A stretch of 34,835 nt of DNA from Actinomycetota bacterium (GTDB lineage Bacteria; Actinomycetota; Actinomycetes; Nanopelagicales; Nanopelagicaceae). The stretch's first letter is position 1. Every line of letters starts with the position of its first letter. The stretch spans positions 1 through 34,835 of the forward strand of contig VGAA01000007.1 in NCBI GenBank assembly GCA_016870895.1. Reading direction: 5' to 3'. Shown here piece after piece: positions 24,550 through 31,220 of this stretch. The translations under genes were made by a program, and so were the position numbers. Below the pieces are notes generated by a model. The model did not search any database, had not been told where the DNA came from, and saw only the letters and a list, made by a program, of their open reading frames with translations.

Positions 24550-25661
24550 GCACTATTGAAGCAATAAATCTAGCCTTGAACAAGGTGATAGATCCAGAAT
24601 TGCATAAACCGCTTCCTGAGCTTGGCATGGTTGAATCTGTTGATTTTGACTCAGGCCTAGCTAAATTAAAAATTCTATTAACAATTTCTGGCTGCCCTAT
24701 GAAAGATAGATTAAAAAGCGATATTAAGAATTCTCTTGAAGGTATAAAGGAAATAACTGAGGTTGAGATTATTTTCGGAGTTATGAATGAAGAGCAACGA
24801 AATAATGTGAAAAAAATAATCCGCGGAGATAGAGAAAAATTCATTCCTTTTGCCCAACCCGATTCCCTAACTAGAGTAATCGGAATAGCATCAGGCAAGG
24901 GCGGAGTTGGAAAGTCTTCTGTAACTGTAAATCTTGCAGTTGCTGCAGCTGCTAGAGGTTTAAAAGTTGGAATCTTGGATGCAGATGTTTATGGTCATTC
25001 AATTCCTAGACTCATGGGAATTTTAGATAAGCGACCCACTGCAATTGATCAAACATTTATTCCAGTTGAAAACTATGGCGTAAAAGTTGTATCTATGGAG
25101 ATGTTTAAGCCAGAGCGATCAGATCCTGTTGCATATCGAGGACCGTTATTACATAGAGTTCTAGAGCAATTATTAAGCGATGCATACTGGGGAGATCTAG
25201 ATTTACTTTTATTGGATTTACCCCCAGGTACTGGCGATATTGCGATATCTCTTGGACAACTAATTCCTAATTCTGAAATCATCGTTGTCACTACTCCTCA
25301 GATTGCGGCAGCTGAAGTAGCAGAACGTGCTGGTCGCATAGCTCATCAAATTAAACAACCAGTAATCGGTGTAATTGAAAATATGTCAGATAGTGAATGC
25401 GTTAAGTGCGGGGAGAAGCTTTCAGTTTTTGGTAGTGGGGGAGGCGAAGAAACTACGCGCAGATTAAGCCAACTTGTTGGTTCAGATGTACCACTACTTT
25501 CTAAAATACCTTTTGATGCTCAACTACGTGAAGGTGGGGACGAAGGAAGTCCTATCGTCTTATCTGATGAAAAATACAAGAAGATATTTGATGAAATACT
25601 GGATCAAATAATAGTAAGGCCGAAGTCTTTAGTTGGAGTTCGCTTAAATATCAATACTTAA
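24546..25661 (+). CDS. Mrp/NBP35-type ATPase, iron-sulfur cluster carrier
   Basis: A 371-aa protein with an N-terminal MIP18/DUF59 domain (about 1-85, with TISGCPM) and a deviant-Walker P-loop domain starting GKGGVGKS (117-124). Further motifs are GILDADVYGHSIPRLMG, LLLDLPPGTGD and ENMSDSECVKC, the last carrying the CxxC that in this family binds a bridging Fe-S cluster. It transfers clusters to apoproteins such as the ferredoxin encoded later. It overlaps tatB by four bases. Its stop overlaps that of the convergent DUF1003 gene (shared TTAA). Confidence 0.95.
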   Translation: MSTIEAINLALNKVIDPELHKPLPELGMVESVDFDSGLAKLKILLTISGCPMKDRLKSDIKNSLEGIKEITEVEIIFGVMNEEQRNNVKKIIRGDREKFIPFAQPDSLTRVIGIASGKGGVGKSSVTVNLAVAAAARGLKVGILDADVYGHSIPRLMGILDKRPTAIDQTFIPVENYGVKVVSMEMFKPERSDPVAYRGPLLHRVLEQLLSDAYWGDLDLLLLDLPPGTGDIAISLGQLIPNSEIIVVTTPQIAAAEVAERAGRIAHQIKQPVIGVIENMSDSECVKCGEKLSVFGSGGGEETTRRLSQLVGSDVPLLSKIPFDAQLREGGDEGSPIVLSDEKYKKIFDEILDQIIVRPKSLVGVRLNINT

Positions 25662-26119
25662 TTTTTCTTATTCAGTTTCTTTACAATTTCTTCAATCGCA
25701 TCCGTTAACTGTGTATGTAAGTAATCTCGATTCGTAACCTCACTCAATGCAGTCCTTAAACTGGCTAATTCACGGGTTAGGTATTGAGTATCAGCCATGT
25801 TTCGCTCATCACGTTCGCGGTCTTCGTTACCTTGAATTCGGTCTCTATCCGCCTGCCTATTCTGAGCCAGCAGAATAAGCGGTGCTGCATAAGATGCTTG
25901 CAATGAAAGCAGAAGCGTTAAAAATATAAATGGGTAATGGTCAAATTTAAGATCTTCAGGAGCGAGTGAATTCCAGATAATCCAGAAAAAAACAAAAGCT
26001 GTCATGAATACCAAGAATGTTGCAGTCCCCAAAAACCTTGCGAATTTTTCAGACCAGCGACCAAATGCTTCTGCAACTGTTGAATCAGTAGTTAAAACTA
26101 TTGGCTCAGTGGTCATCAT
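25658..26119 (-). CDS. DUF1003 family membrane protein
   Basis: A 153-aa protein with the DUF1003 core: two transmembrane helices (TATFLVFMTAFVFFWIIWNS and PFIFLTLLLSLQASYAAPLILLAQNRQ), the second ending in the family motif AAPLILLAQNRQADRDR. A charged, probably coiled-coil tail follows. In actinobacteria the family commonly neighbours mrp and a magnesium transporter; no transporter is here. Function is unknown. The start is either of two adjacent ATGs; GGTGG just before them is a weak Shine-Dalgarno. It is convergent with mrp. Confidence 0.9.
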   Translation of the reverse strand: MMTTEPIVLTTDSTVAEAFGRWSEKFARFLGTATFLVFMTAFVFFWIIWNSLAPEDLKFDHYPFIFLTLLLSLQASYAAPLILLAQNRQADRDRIQGNEDRERDERNMADTQYLTRELASLRTALSEVTNRDYLHTQLTDAIEEIVKKLNKKN

Positions 26120-26212
26120 TCCACCAGTTGGAACAATTCCTGGAATTAATGGTCTACTATTTGGTTGTGCATTATTTGTTATTAAATCTAGTTAAGAAAC
26201 TTCTCAACTAAA

Positions 26213-27058
26213 ATGATAGATTTACATACTCATACAAATTTTAGTGATGGTACCGATACCCCAACTGAATTAGTGAATAAAGCCATGGCAGCCGGAATTA
26301 CGACTCTTGCTTTAACTGATCATGACACAATAAGTGGATGGGATGAAGCAATAGGTGCATTGCGTCCCGGTCTATCGCTAGTTCTAGGTGCAGAAATATC
26401 TTGTCAAACTACTGATGGGATCAGTGTTCACATACTGGGCTTGCTTTTTGATCCTACACATAATGAATTGATCAAAACTTTAGAAAATACTAGAGATAAT
26501 CGGCATGGTCGAATGGAAAAAATTATCCGGCGTATTAATGAGGCGGGTATTGATATCTCTATGGCAGATGTACTAGAACAACTGTCAGATGGTGCAACAC
26601 TTGGTAGGCCTCATCTTGCTGATGCATTGGTAAAAAAAGGAGTTGTAGCAAGCCGCGACGAGGCATTCACAAAAATGTTGCATAACTCCTCAAAATACTA
26701 CGTACCCCACTATTCGCCATCACCTGAGGACGCTATTAAATTAATTAAAGCAGCTGGTGGTGTAGCTGTAATAGCCCACCCGATGGCTTCGCATAGAGGA
26801 AGAGTCATATCAGTTGAGACATTTGGTTCGATTATTCAATCAGGTTTGGATGGGATTGAAATAGATCATAGAGATCACACCCCTGATGAAAAGGTGAGCT
26901 TAATTAATTTAGCTAGGGAGTTTGACCTAGTTATGACTGGTTCAAGTGATTACCACGGCAATGGAAAACTCAATATTTTGGGCGAATACACCACAATTCC
27001 AGATCAGTGGGAGAAATTAGAATCTAAAGCTAATGCTAGGAGAGTTGTTTCTATTTAA
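26213..27058 (+). CDS. PHP-domain phosphoesterase (RNase AM/TrpH-like)
   Basis: A 281-aa PHP-domain protein starting MIDLHTHTNFSDGT, with LTDHDT near residue 40, a Glu in LGAEISC, HILGLLFD, VIAHPMA near 190 and GSSDYHG near 245. These carry the His, Asp and Glu ligands of the trinuclear metal site. Characterised relatives (E. coli TrpH/RnaAM, Chromobacterium Cv1693) hydrolyse 3',5'-nucleoside bisphosphates or trim RNA 5' ends. No Shine-Dalgarno or clear -10 box precedes it. Its stop overlaps the convergent DUF3107 stop. Confidence 0.9.
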   Translation: MIDLHTHTNFSDGTDTPTELVNKAMAAGITTLALTDHDTISGWDEAIGALRPGLSLVLGAEISCQTTDGISVHILGLLFDPTHNELIKTLENTRDNRHGRMEKIIRRINEAGIDISMADVLEQLSDGATLGRPHLADALVKKGVVASRDEAFTKMLHNSSKYYVPHYSPSPEDAIKLIKAAGGVAVIAHPMASHRGRVISVETFGSIIQSGLDGIEIDHRDHTPDEKVSLINLAREFDLVMTGSSDYHGNGKLNILGEYTTIPDQWEKLESKANARRVVSI

Positions 27059-27315
27059 TTGGCAAATCCAACACGACGATCAATTGATTCACCTACTTCA
27101 ATATAACTGATTTTATTAGCTGGTACTAAAAACTCTCTCCCTTTTGAATCACTAAGTGAGAGTACGGAAGATGATTTAATAGCCTCATTCACTTTTTCGA
27201 TAACTTCAGATTGAGTACTTACACATTCAATATTTATCTCATGAGTTGAGTCTGAGATACCAATTTTTACCTCGGTGCGAGATGTCCCTTTACCTGATGC
27301 TTTTGCCGTAGCCAT
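27055..27315 (-). CDS. DUF3107 family protein
   Basis: An 86-aa protein with the DUF3107 pattern: VKIGISDSTHEINIE, a central helix, LSLSDSKGREFLVPANKISYIEVGE and a C-terminal RRVGFAN. In mycobacteria the homologue (Rv3208A) sits beside a TetR gene (Rv3208), as here. Function is unknown. TAAGGT lies exactly 6 bases before the ATG, a leaderless-type promoter. It shares its TTAA stop region with the convergent PHP gene. The first ten residues are a Lys/Ser/Gly-rich extension compared with the core family. Confidence 0.9.
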   Translation of the reverse strand: MATAKASGKGTSRTEVKIGISDSTHEINIECVSTQSEVIEKVNEAIKSSSVLSLSDSKGREFLVPANKISYIEVGESIDRRVGFAN

Positions 27316-27327
27316 ACCCCAACCTTA
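27316..27327 (-). promoter_or_regulatory. Leaderless-type -10 box of the DUF3107 gene
   Basis: The minus strand reads TAAGGT, TGGGGT (6 bases), then the ATG. Confidence 0.55.
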
Positions 27328-27352
27328 TCTATTCCATTACAACTATGCGAAT

Positions 27353-27961
27353 TTAGGATTTTGATTTAGGGAATCCTGAGATTCCTCGCCAGATTAGATT
27401 CATTACCAACTCTGTGGCTCTTGTGCGATTGATTTTGCCATCTCGATCTAGCCAATGACGTGCGGTAGTTTGTACCGTTCCGATAATACCTACAGCCAGC
27501 ATCATTGATTCTTCTTTACCTAAACCAGTATCAATAGAGATTACAGCACTAACTGCTGCTGCACAGTCATAAGTCATGCGATTTAATCTTTCACGAACTT
27601 GGGGTTCAAGATTCATATCACTTTCAAATAATAGTCTGAAGGCTTCACCTTCAGAATCTATAAATCCAAAGTATGCATCAACAGTTGCTGCAACTCTGGA
27701 AGAGTTTTCTCGATTAGATGCAATAGCTTTTTGAATTGCAAATACTAAAGAGTCGATATGTAGGTCCAAGACTGCCAAATATAAATCTAGCTTGGATGGA
27801 AAATGTTGGTATAGAACTGGCTTGCTTACCTGAGCCTTATCAGCGATCTCATCCATAGCAGCGGAGTGATAACCGGCGACAGTAAAAACCTCAAGTGCGG
27901 CAATTAGTAATTGTGCCCTGCGCTCATCTCTAGGCAGGCGATTGGATTTCTCATCAGCCAT
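27353..27961 (-). CDS. TetR-family transcriptional regulator
   Basis: A 202-aa TetR-family protein. The N-terminal HTH is textbook: RRAQLLIAALEVFTVAGYHSAAMDEIADKAQVSKPVLYQHFPSKLDLYLAVL (about 11-62). The remaining helices form the ligand and dimer domain. It is close to the Rv3208 type, which also neighbours DUF3107. It is divergent from mshB across a 60-base region that holds an 18-base palindrome over both putative -35 sites. Control of its own gene and mshB is therefore likely, by inference. Its start codon follows TAGACT by 6 bases. Confidence 0.93.
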   Translation of the reverse strand: MADEKSNRLPRDERRAQLLIAALEVFTVAGYHSAAMDEIADKAQVSKPVLYQHFPSKLDLYLAVLDLHIDSLVFAIQKAIASNRENSSRVAATVDAYFGFIDSEGEAFRLLFESDMNLEPQVRERLNRMTYDCAAAVSAVISIDTGLGKEESMMLAVGIIGTVQTTARHWLDRDGKINRTRATELVMNLIWRGISGFPKSKS

Positions 27962-27997
27962 TGTTTAAGTCTAATCACTATATTGTTAAATTGTCAG
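27962..27997 (-). promoter_or_regulatory. Leaderless promoter of tetR
   Basis: On the minus strand CTGACA (27997-27992) is followed after 18 bases by TAGACT (27973-27968), then TAAACA (6 bases) and the ATG. The -35 hexamer lies in the centre of an inverted repeat. Confidence 0.6.
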
Positions 27998-28003
27998 ATT
28001 TAA
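27986..28003. promoter_or_regulatory. Candidate TetR operator between tetR and mshB
   Basis: TTAAATTGTCAGATTTAA has 6-base arms TTAAAT/ATTTAA around 6 bases. It covers the -35 hexamers of both divergent promoters, so a bound dimer would block both. Its size and position are typical of TetR-family autoregulatory sites, but binding is untested. Confidence 0.5.
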
Positions 28004-28027
28004 TACTTTCCCAGTTATATTGTGCGA
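27991..28027 (+). promoter_or_regulatory. Leaderless promoter of mshB
   Basis: TTGTCA (27991-27996) and TATATT (28016-28021) are 19 bases apart. Six bases after the -10 box lies the GTG at 28028, while the ORF-track GTG at 28022 abuts the box and would fall before the expected transcription start. Confidence 0.5.
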
Positions 28028-28894
28028 GTGAATGCATCAAAAAGATTGTTACTAGTGCACGCTCATCCAGATGATGAGACTATAAATAATGGTGCAACTA
28101 TGGCCAAGTATGCTGCAGAGGGCGTACAAGTCACATTAGTAACCTGTACACGTGGTGAAGAGGGCGAAGTATTAGTTGAAAGTCTGGCTAACTTAGCCAG
28201 TAGTAAAGATGACAAATTGGGTGAACATCGCGAAATCGAATTAAAGAATGCCATGGTGCACCTTGGGGTAAGGGATTTTAGATTTCTAGGATCACCAAAT
28301 AAAAAGTGGCGTGATAGCGGAATGATTGGAACTGTCCAAAATGAACGCAAAGATGTGTTTTGGCAGGCAGATTTAACTGAAGCCGCTCAAGAACTCGTAA
28401 AGATTATTTTAGAGGTCAAACCTCAAGTACTAATCACTTATGATGAATTTGGTGGCTATGGTCACCCTGATCATATAAAGGCAAATCAAGTTGCAATGTT
28501 GGCTGCAGAGCTCGCATCAAATCAAGGTTGGAAAATCAACAAGATATATTGGAATACAATGCCAAAATCTGTAATCCAAATGGGTATCGATAAAATGAAA
28601 GAGGTGGGCTCGAGTTTCTTTGGGGCTGATAGCGCAGAAGATTTACCTTTTGCAAAGCCAGATGAATTAGTAACCTCAGTTATAAAAGCTCCAGATTATG
28701 TTAATCAGAAATTAGAGGCAATGAAGGCGCACCAAACCCAAATTGCAATAGATGGTCCATTTTTTGCGCTTTCAAATAATTTAGGGTTATCAGTTTGGGC
28801 TGATGAATACTACACACTAGTTAAAGGTGAAAAATCAAAACCATATGATGAATCTGGTCGCGAAATAGATTTATTTTCTGGGATAACACTATGA
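28028..28894 (+). CDS. mshB: Mycothiol biosynthesis deacetylase MshB
   Basis: A PIG-L family zinc hydrolase of about 288 aa. It deacetylates GlcNAc-inositol, the second committed step of mycothiol synthesis. The zinc motif AHPDDE is near residue 12, with the family's TCTRGEEGEV, and YDEFGGYGHPDHI supplies the later His ligand. KAHQTQI near the C-terminus is also typical of MshB. The ORF track uses GTG 28022, but the GTG at 28028 fits the leaderless spacing. Mycobacterial mshB is likewise followed by a small membrane protein and then fdxA/dapC. It may be controlled by the divergent TetR. Mca-like amidase activity is an alternative. Confidence 0.9.
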   Translation: MNASKRLLLVHAHPDDETINNGATMAKYAAEGVQVTLVTCTRGEEGEVLVESLANLASSKDDKLGEHREIELKNAMVHLGVRDFRFLGSPNKKWRDSGMIGTVQNERKDVFWQADLTEAAQELVKIILEVKPQVLITYDEFGGYGHPDHIKANQVAMLAAELASNQGWKINKIYWNTMPKSVIQMGIDKMKEVGSSFFGADSAEDLPFAKPDELVTSVIKAPDYVNQKLEAMKAHQTQIAIDGPFFALSNNLGLSVWADEYYTLVKGEKSKPYDESGREIDLFSGITL

Positions 28895-29214
28895 GTATGT
28901 TTAACTCTATTTGCATGGGCTTGATAGTTGGGTTTAGTTCGGTATTACTACATAACCTCTACTCACCATTTGGGTTAATTGCCGCATTATTGTTAGCTTT
29001 TGTAGGCCTAAGAGGGATAGGTCAGTTATATTTTTTTCGACGATATCAAGTTATCTTTAGTTTAACTTGGCTGCTTGTAGCGATTAGAGCTGGATCACCC
29101 GGCTTAGCAGATGAAATTTTGGTTTACGGTAATACATCTGGAAACATTTTTTTACTTGGTGGTTTAGTAGTATTGTTATTTGGGTTAATTACACCAAAAT
29201 CATTGAATCGCTAA
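28891..29214 (+). CDS. Small membrane protein, DUF6113-like
   Basis: A 107-aa integral membrane protein with three or four hydrophobic segments (ICMGLIVGFSSVLLHNLY, LIAALLLAFVGLRGIGQLYFF, VIFSLTWLLVAIRAG, NIFLLGGLVVLLFGLIT). Position right after mshB, with a four-base overlap, matches the small DUF6113-type protein that follows mshB in other actinobacteria (Rv1171 type). Function is unknown. Its stop overlaps that of the convergent cysS by four bases. Confidence 0.8.
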   Translation: MSMFNSICMGLIVGFSSVLLHNLYSPFGLIAALLLAFVGLRGIGQLYFFRRYQVIFSLTWLLVAIRAGSPGLADEILVYGNTSGNIFLLGGLVVLLFGLITPKSLNR

Positions 29215-30623
29215 ATTAACCAATCCCAACTCTGACCATCTTTTCCGTCTTTTACCAAGATATCATTTTCTGCTAATAAGTCCCGCAGGCGATCGCTTTC
29301 AGCAAAGTCACCCATACTTCTAGCTTTTGCCCGCCTTGAAAGTAGTTCATTTAGATGGCTAGGTATTTCAGCTTTACTTGAGGAGGAGTTAAGTAAAGCT
29401 AAACCAAACAAAACATCCAACTCTTTAAAGACCTCAAATTTTGTGCCATCACTTAAATCTTGAGATTTTTCAATCTTTCTTAGTTTTTGAAGTGCTCGTG
29501 GTGTATCTAAATCATCAGTTAGATCGGTGATAATTTCATGAACCATTTGTTTAACCTCAGGTAGGTTTATTTCCTTGCTACTTTGCCAAACTTGGATTTT
29601 ATCGCGCCATCGCTTAATAGTTTGGTGTGCTGCTTTAAGGCTATCCCAACTTAAATCCATTTGACTACGATAACGATTTTCAAGAAAGCATAATCTTAAG
29701 GAGAGCGGATCTAAATTACGATCTAATAAATCTGAAACTAAAATTACATTTCCTGCACTTTTAGCCATTTTTCGGCCCTCAAATAACAAATGTTCTCCGT
29801 GTACCCAAAGCGAAACTGCCTCCTTATCAATCGCGCAGTTTGACTGTGCCCGCTCATTTTCATGATGTGGAAATCGAAGATCTATTCCACCTAGGTGTAA
29901 ATCAACAAAATTATTTAAGTAATGCAACGACATAGCTGAGCATTCAATATGCCAACCTGGAAAACCTTTCCCCCACGGTGAATTCCAAATCATTTCAGTT
30001 CTATTTTCAGCTGCTTTCCAAAGAGCCCAGTCTGCATGAAAACGCTTGGCACCATCCTCGGTGTACTCAAACCTATGCCCTGGCTTTAGTGAGTCAAGGC
30101 GATTTCCACTTATTGCACCATAACCTGCAAATGATTGCGCTGAGAAATAAACGCAGTTATCACTTCCAACATATGCATGACCCTTTGTTATCAATTTACT
30201 TATTAGATCATGCATAAGGTCAATACATTCGCTAGCTTTAGGATAGTTATCGGCTGGATTAATATTTAACAGTTTTAAATCTGAATGAAATCTAGCCTCA
30301 TATATTTTTGCAATCTCATACGGGTCTTTAGATTCCTTTTTCGCCTGGGCTAACATTTTATCTTCAATAAAATCCTCTGACATGTGCCCTACATCAGTAA
30401 TATTCTGGATGAATTTAATTTTATATCCGATAAATTTTGCTAACCTAATAACTATGTCAGATAGTAAAAATGTTCGCATATTTCCAACATGTGCATCACG
30501 ATAAACTGTTGGACCACAGCCATAAATTCTTAGAATTTCTCCATCACTACTTGTTAGCGGCATAAGTTGCCTACTTTTTGTATCAAATAATCTAATTTCG
30601 TAATTTGTAGTTGATGATTTCAT
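29211..30623 (-). CDS. Cysteinyl-tRNA ligase family protein (KMAKS variant)
   Basis: A 470-aa class I synthetase of the CysS family. HIGH is HVGN within YGCGPTVYRDAHVGNMRT. Zinc ligands are the Cys of YGCG, Cys in GWHIECSAM and the His/Glu of FPHHENE. The KMSKS loop reads KMAKSAGN. The C-terminal region RRAKARSMGDFAESDRLRDLL...WDWL is the CysS tail, which MshC (about 410 aa) lacks, so I favour tRNA charging over mycothiol ligase even though mshB is next door. The HVGN.RTFLLSD and KMLAQAKKE pattern suggests a divergent actinobacterial CysS subgroup; whether it is the only CysS is unknown. Confidence 0.83.
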   Translation of the reverse strand: MKSSTTNYEIRLFDTKSRQLMPLTSSDGEILRIYGCGPTVYRDAHVGNMRTFLLSDIVIRLAKFIGYKIKFIQNITDVGHMSEDFIEDKMLAQAKKESKDPYEIAKIYEARFHSDLKLLNINPADNYPKASECIDLMHDLISKLITKGHAYVGSDNCVYFSAQSFAGYGAISGNRLDSLKPGHRFEYTEDGAKRFHADWALWKAAENRTEMIWNSPWGKGFPGWHIECSAMSLHYLNNFVDLHLGGIDLRFPHHENERAQSNCAIDKEAVSLWVHGEHLLFEGRKMAKSAGNVILVSDLLDRNLDPLSLRLCFLENRYRSQMDLSWDSLKAAHQTIKRWRDKIQVWQSSKEINLPEVKQMVHEIITDLTDDLDTPRALQKLRKIEKSQDLSDGTKFEVFKELDVLFGLALLNSSSSKAEIPSHLNELLSRRAKARSMGDFAESDRLRDLLAENDILVKDGKDGQSWDWLI

Positions 30624-30802
30624 TTATTTGGTACTACCTTCCATACCGCTATCTTTGCTGGATCGAAGGTGGCTAGCGAACCATCTTTTTTGCGTACTGT
30701 GTTTTCGCTCTCCAATACCCCCAAAATGTCGCGAAAACCCCCATCAGCTTCATGCATGCGGATGCTTACCCGCTGGCCAATTTGGGCCGCTGATGGCTGC
30801 AT
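30620..30802 (-). CDS. 60-aa protein resembling the N-terminal domain of an actinobacterial GNAT protein
   Basis: A 60-aa protein with GQRVSIRMHEADGGFRDILGVLESENTVRKKDGSLATFDPAKIAVWKVVP. The pattern (GxRVxIR, D-I-LG-L, T-x-DG, P-x-x-I/V-x-x-W/KxVP) is that of the small beta-barrel domain found at the N-terminus of GNAT acetyltransferases encoded next to fdxA in other actinobacteria. Here the acetyltransferase domain is absent. A perfect AGGAGG 6 bases before the ATG shows it is a translated gene. Its stop overlaps the cysS start by four bases. Family assignment is from memory of the pattern. Confidence 0.65.
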   Translation of the reverse strand: MQPSAAQIGQRVSIRMHEADGGFRDILGVLESENTVRKKDGSLATFDPAKIAVWKVVPNK

Positions 30803-30808
30803 ATGGTG

Positions 30809-30814
30809 CCTCCT
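30809..30814 (-). promoter_or_regulatory. Consensus Shine-Dalgarno of the 60-aa gene
   Basis: The minus strand reads AGGAGG, 6 bases, ATG. It is one of the best ribosome sites in the window and supports the reality of this short gene and the cysS unit behind it. Confidence 0.75.
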
Positions 30815-30859
30815 ATTAAACTAATACTAAAGATCATCAGAGTTGATGGCAGTATTCTC

Positions 30860-30873
30860 CACCTAACTAGGTG
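30860..30873. promoter_or_regulatory. 14-base palindrome upstream of fdxA
   Basis: CACCTA-AC-TAGGTG is a perfect 6-2-6 inverted repeat in the 91-base divergent region, 20 bases before the fdxA start. It could be an operator or a small leader hairpin; no matching regulator is identified. Confidence 0.35.
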
Positions 30874-30893
30874 AAATAACTGTAAGGAGTAGC

Positions 30894-31214
30894 GTGACCT
30901 ACATAATTGCTCAACCATGTGTTGATGTGAAGGATAAGTCCTGTATCGAAGAGTGCCCAGTTGATTGCATATATGAGGGCGATCGAATGCTTTATATCCA
31001 ACCTGATGAGTGTGTTGATTGCGGAGCTTGTGAACCAGTTTGCCCAGTTGAGGCAATTTACTATGAGGATGATGTTCCTACACAGTGGAAAAATTACAGT
31101 GAGGTAAATAGTAAGTTCTTTATAGAGATTGGTTCTCCTGGCGGTGCGGCTAAATTAGGAGCGATTGGTAAAGATCATGAGGTCGTCGCAGCTCTTCCAC
31201 CACAAGAGAAATAA
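30894..31214 (+). CDS. fdxA: 7-Fe ferredoxin FdxA
   Basis: A 106-aa bacterial ferredoxin with the FdxA/FdxC pattern. Cys 9, 17 and 50 suit the [3Fe-4S] cluster and Cys 21, 40, 43 and 46 the [4Fe-4S] cluster, with an extra Cys25, as in mycobacterial 7-Fe ferredoxins. The C-terminal extension of about 45 residues is usual. It is a low-potential electron carrier in the cytoplasm. The GTG start has AAGGAG 4 bases before it. The dapC gene follows within 6 bases, an arrangement kept in Mycobacterium (fdxC-Rv1178). Confidence 0.95.
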   Translation: MTYIIAQPCVDVKDKSCIEECPVDCIYEGDRMLYIQPDECVDCGACEPVCPVEAIYYEDDVPTQWKNYSEVNSKFFIEIGSPGGAAKLGAIGKDHEVVAALPPQEK

Positions 31215-31220
31215 GTTTTT

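Noticed and set aside
26191-26208. Inverted repeat GTTAAGAA-AC-TTCTCAAC just before the PHP gene
   Set aside because: One mismatch in 8 pairs and AT-rich context make it weak. No regulator or expression link supports it.
29211-30623. Calling the CysS-like gene mshC because of the mshB neighbour
   Set aside because: At 470 aa with a CysS-type C-terminal tail it is longer than MshC, and the FPHHENE pattern fits CysS better.
30766-31056. 96-aa antisense ORF over fdxA and the divergent promoter region
   Set aside because: It is His/Gln-rich low-quality sequence opposite an unmistakable ferredoxin and across its ribosome site.
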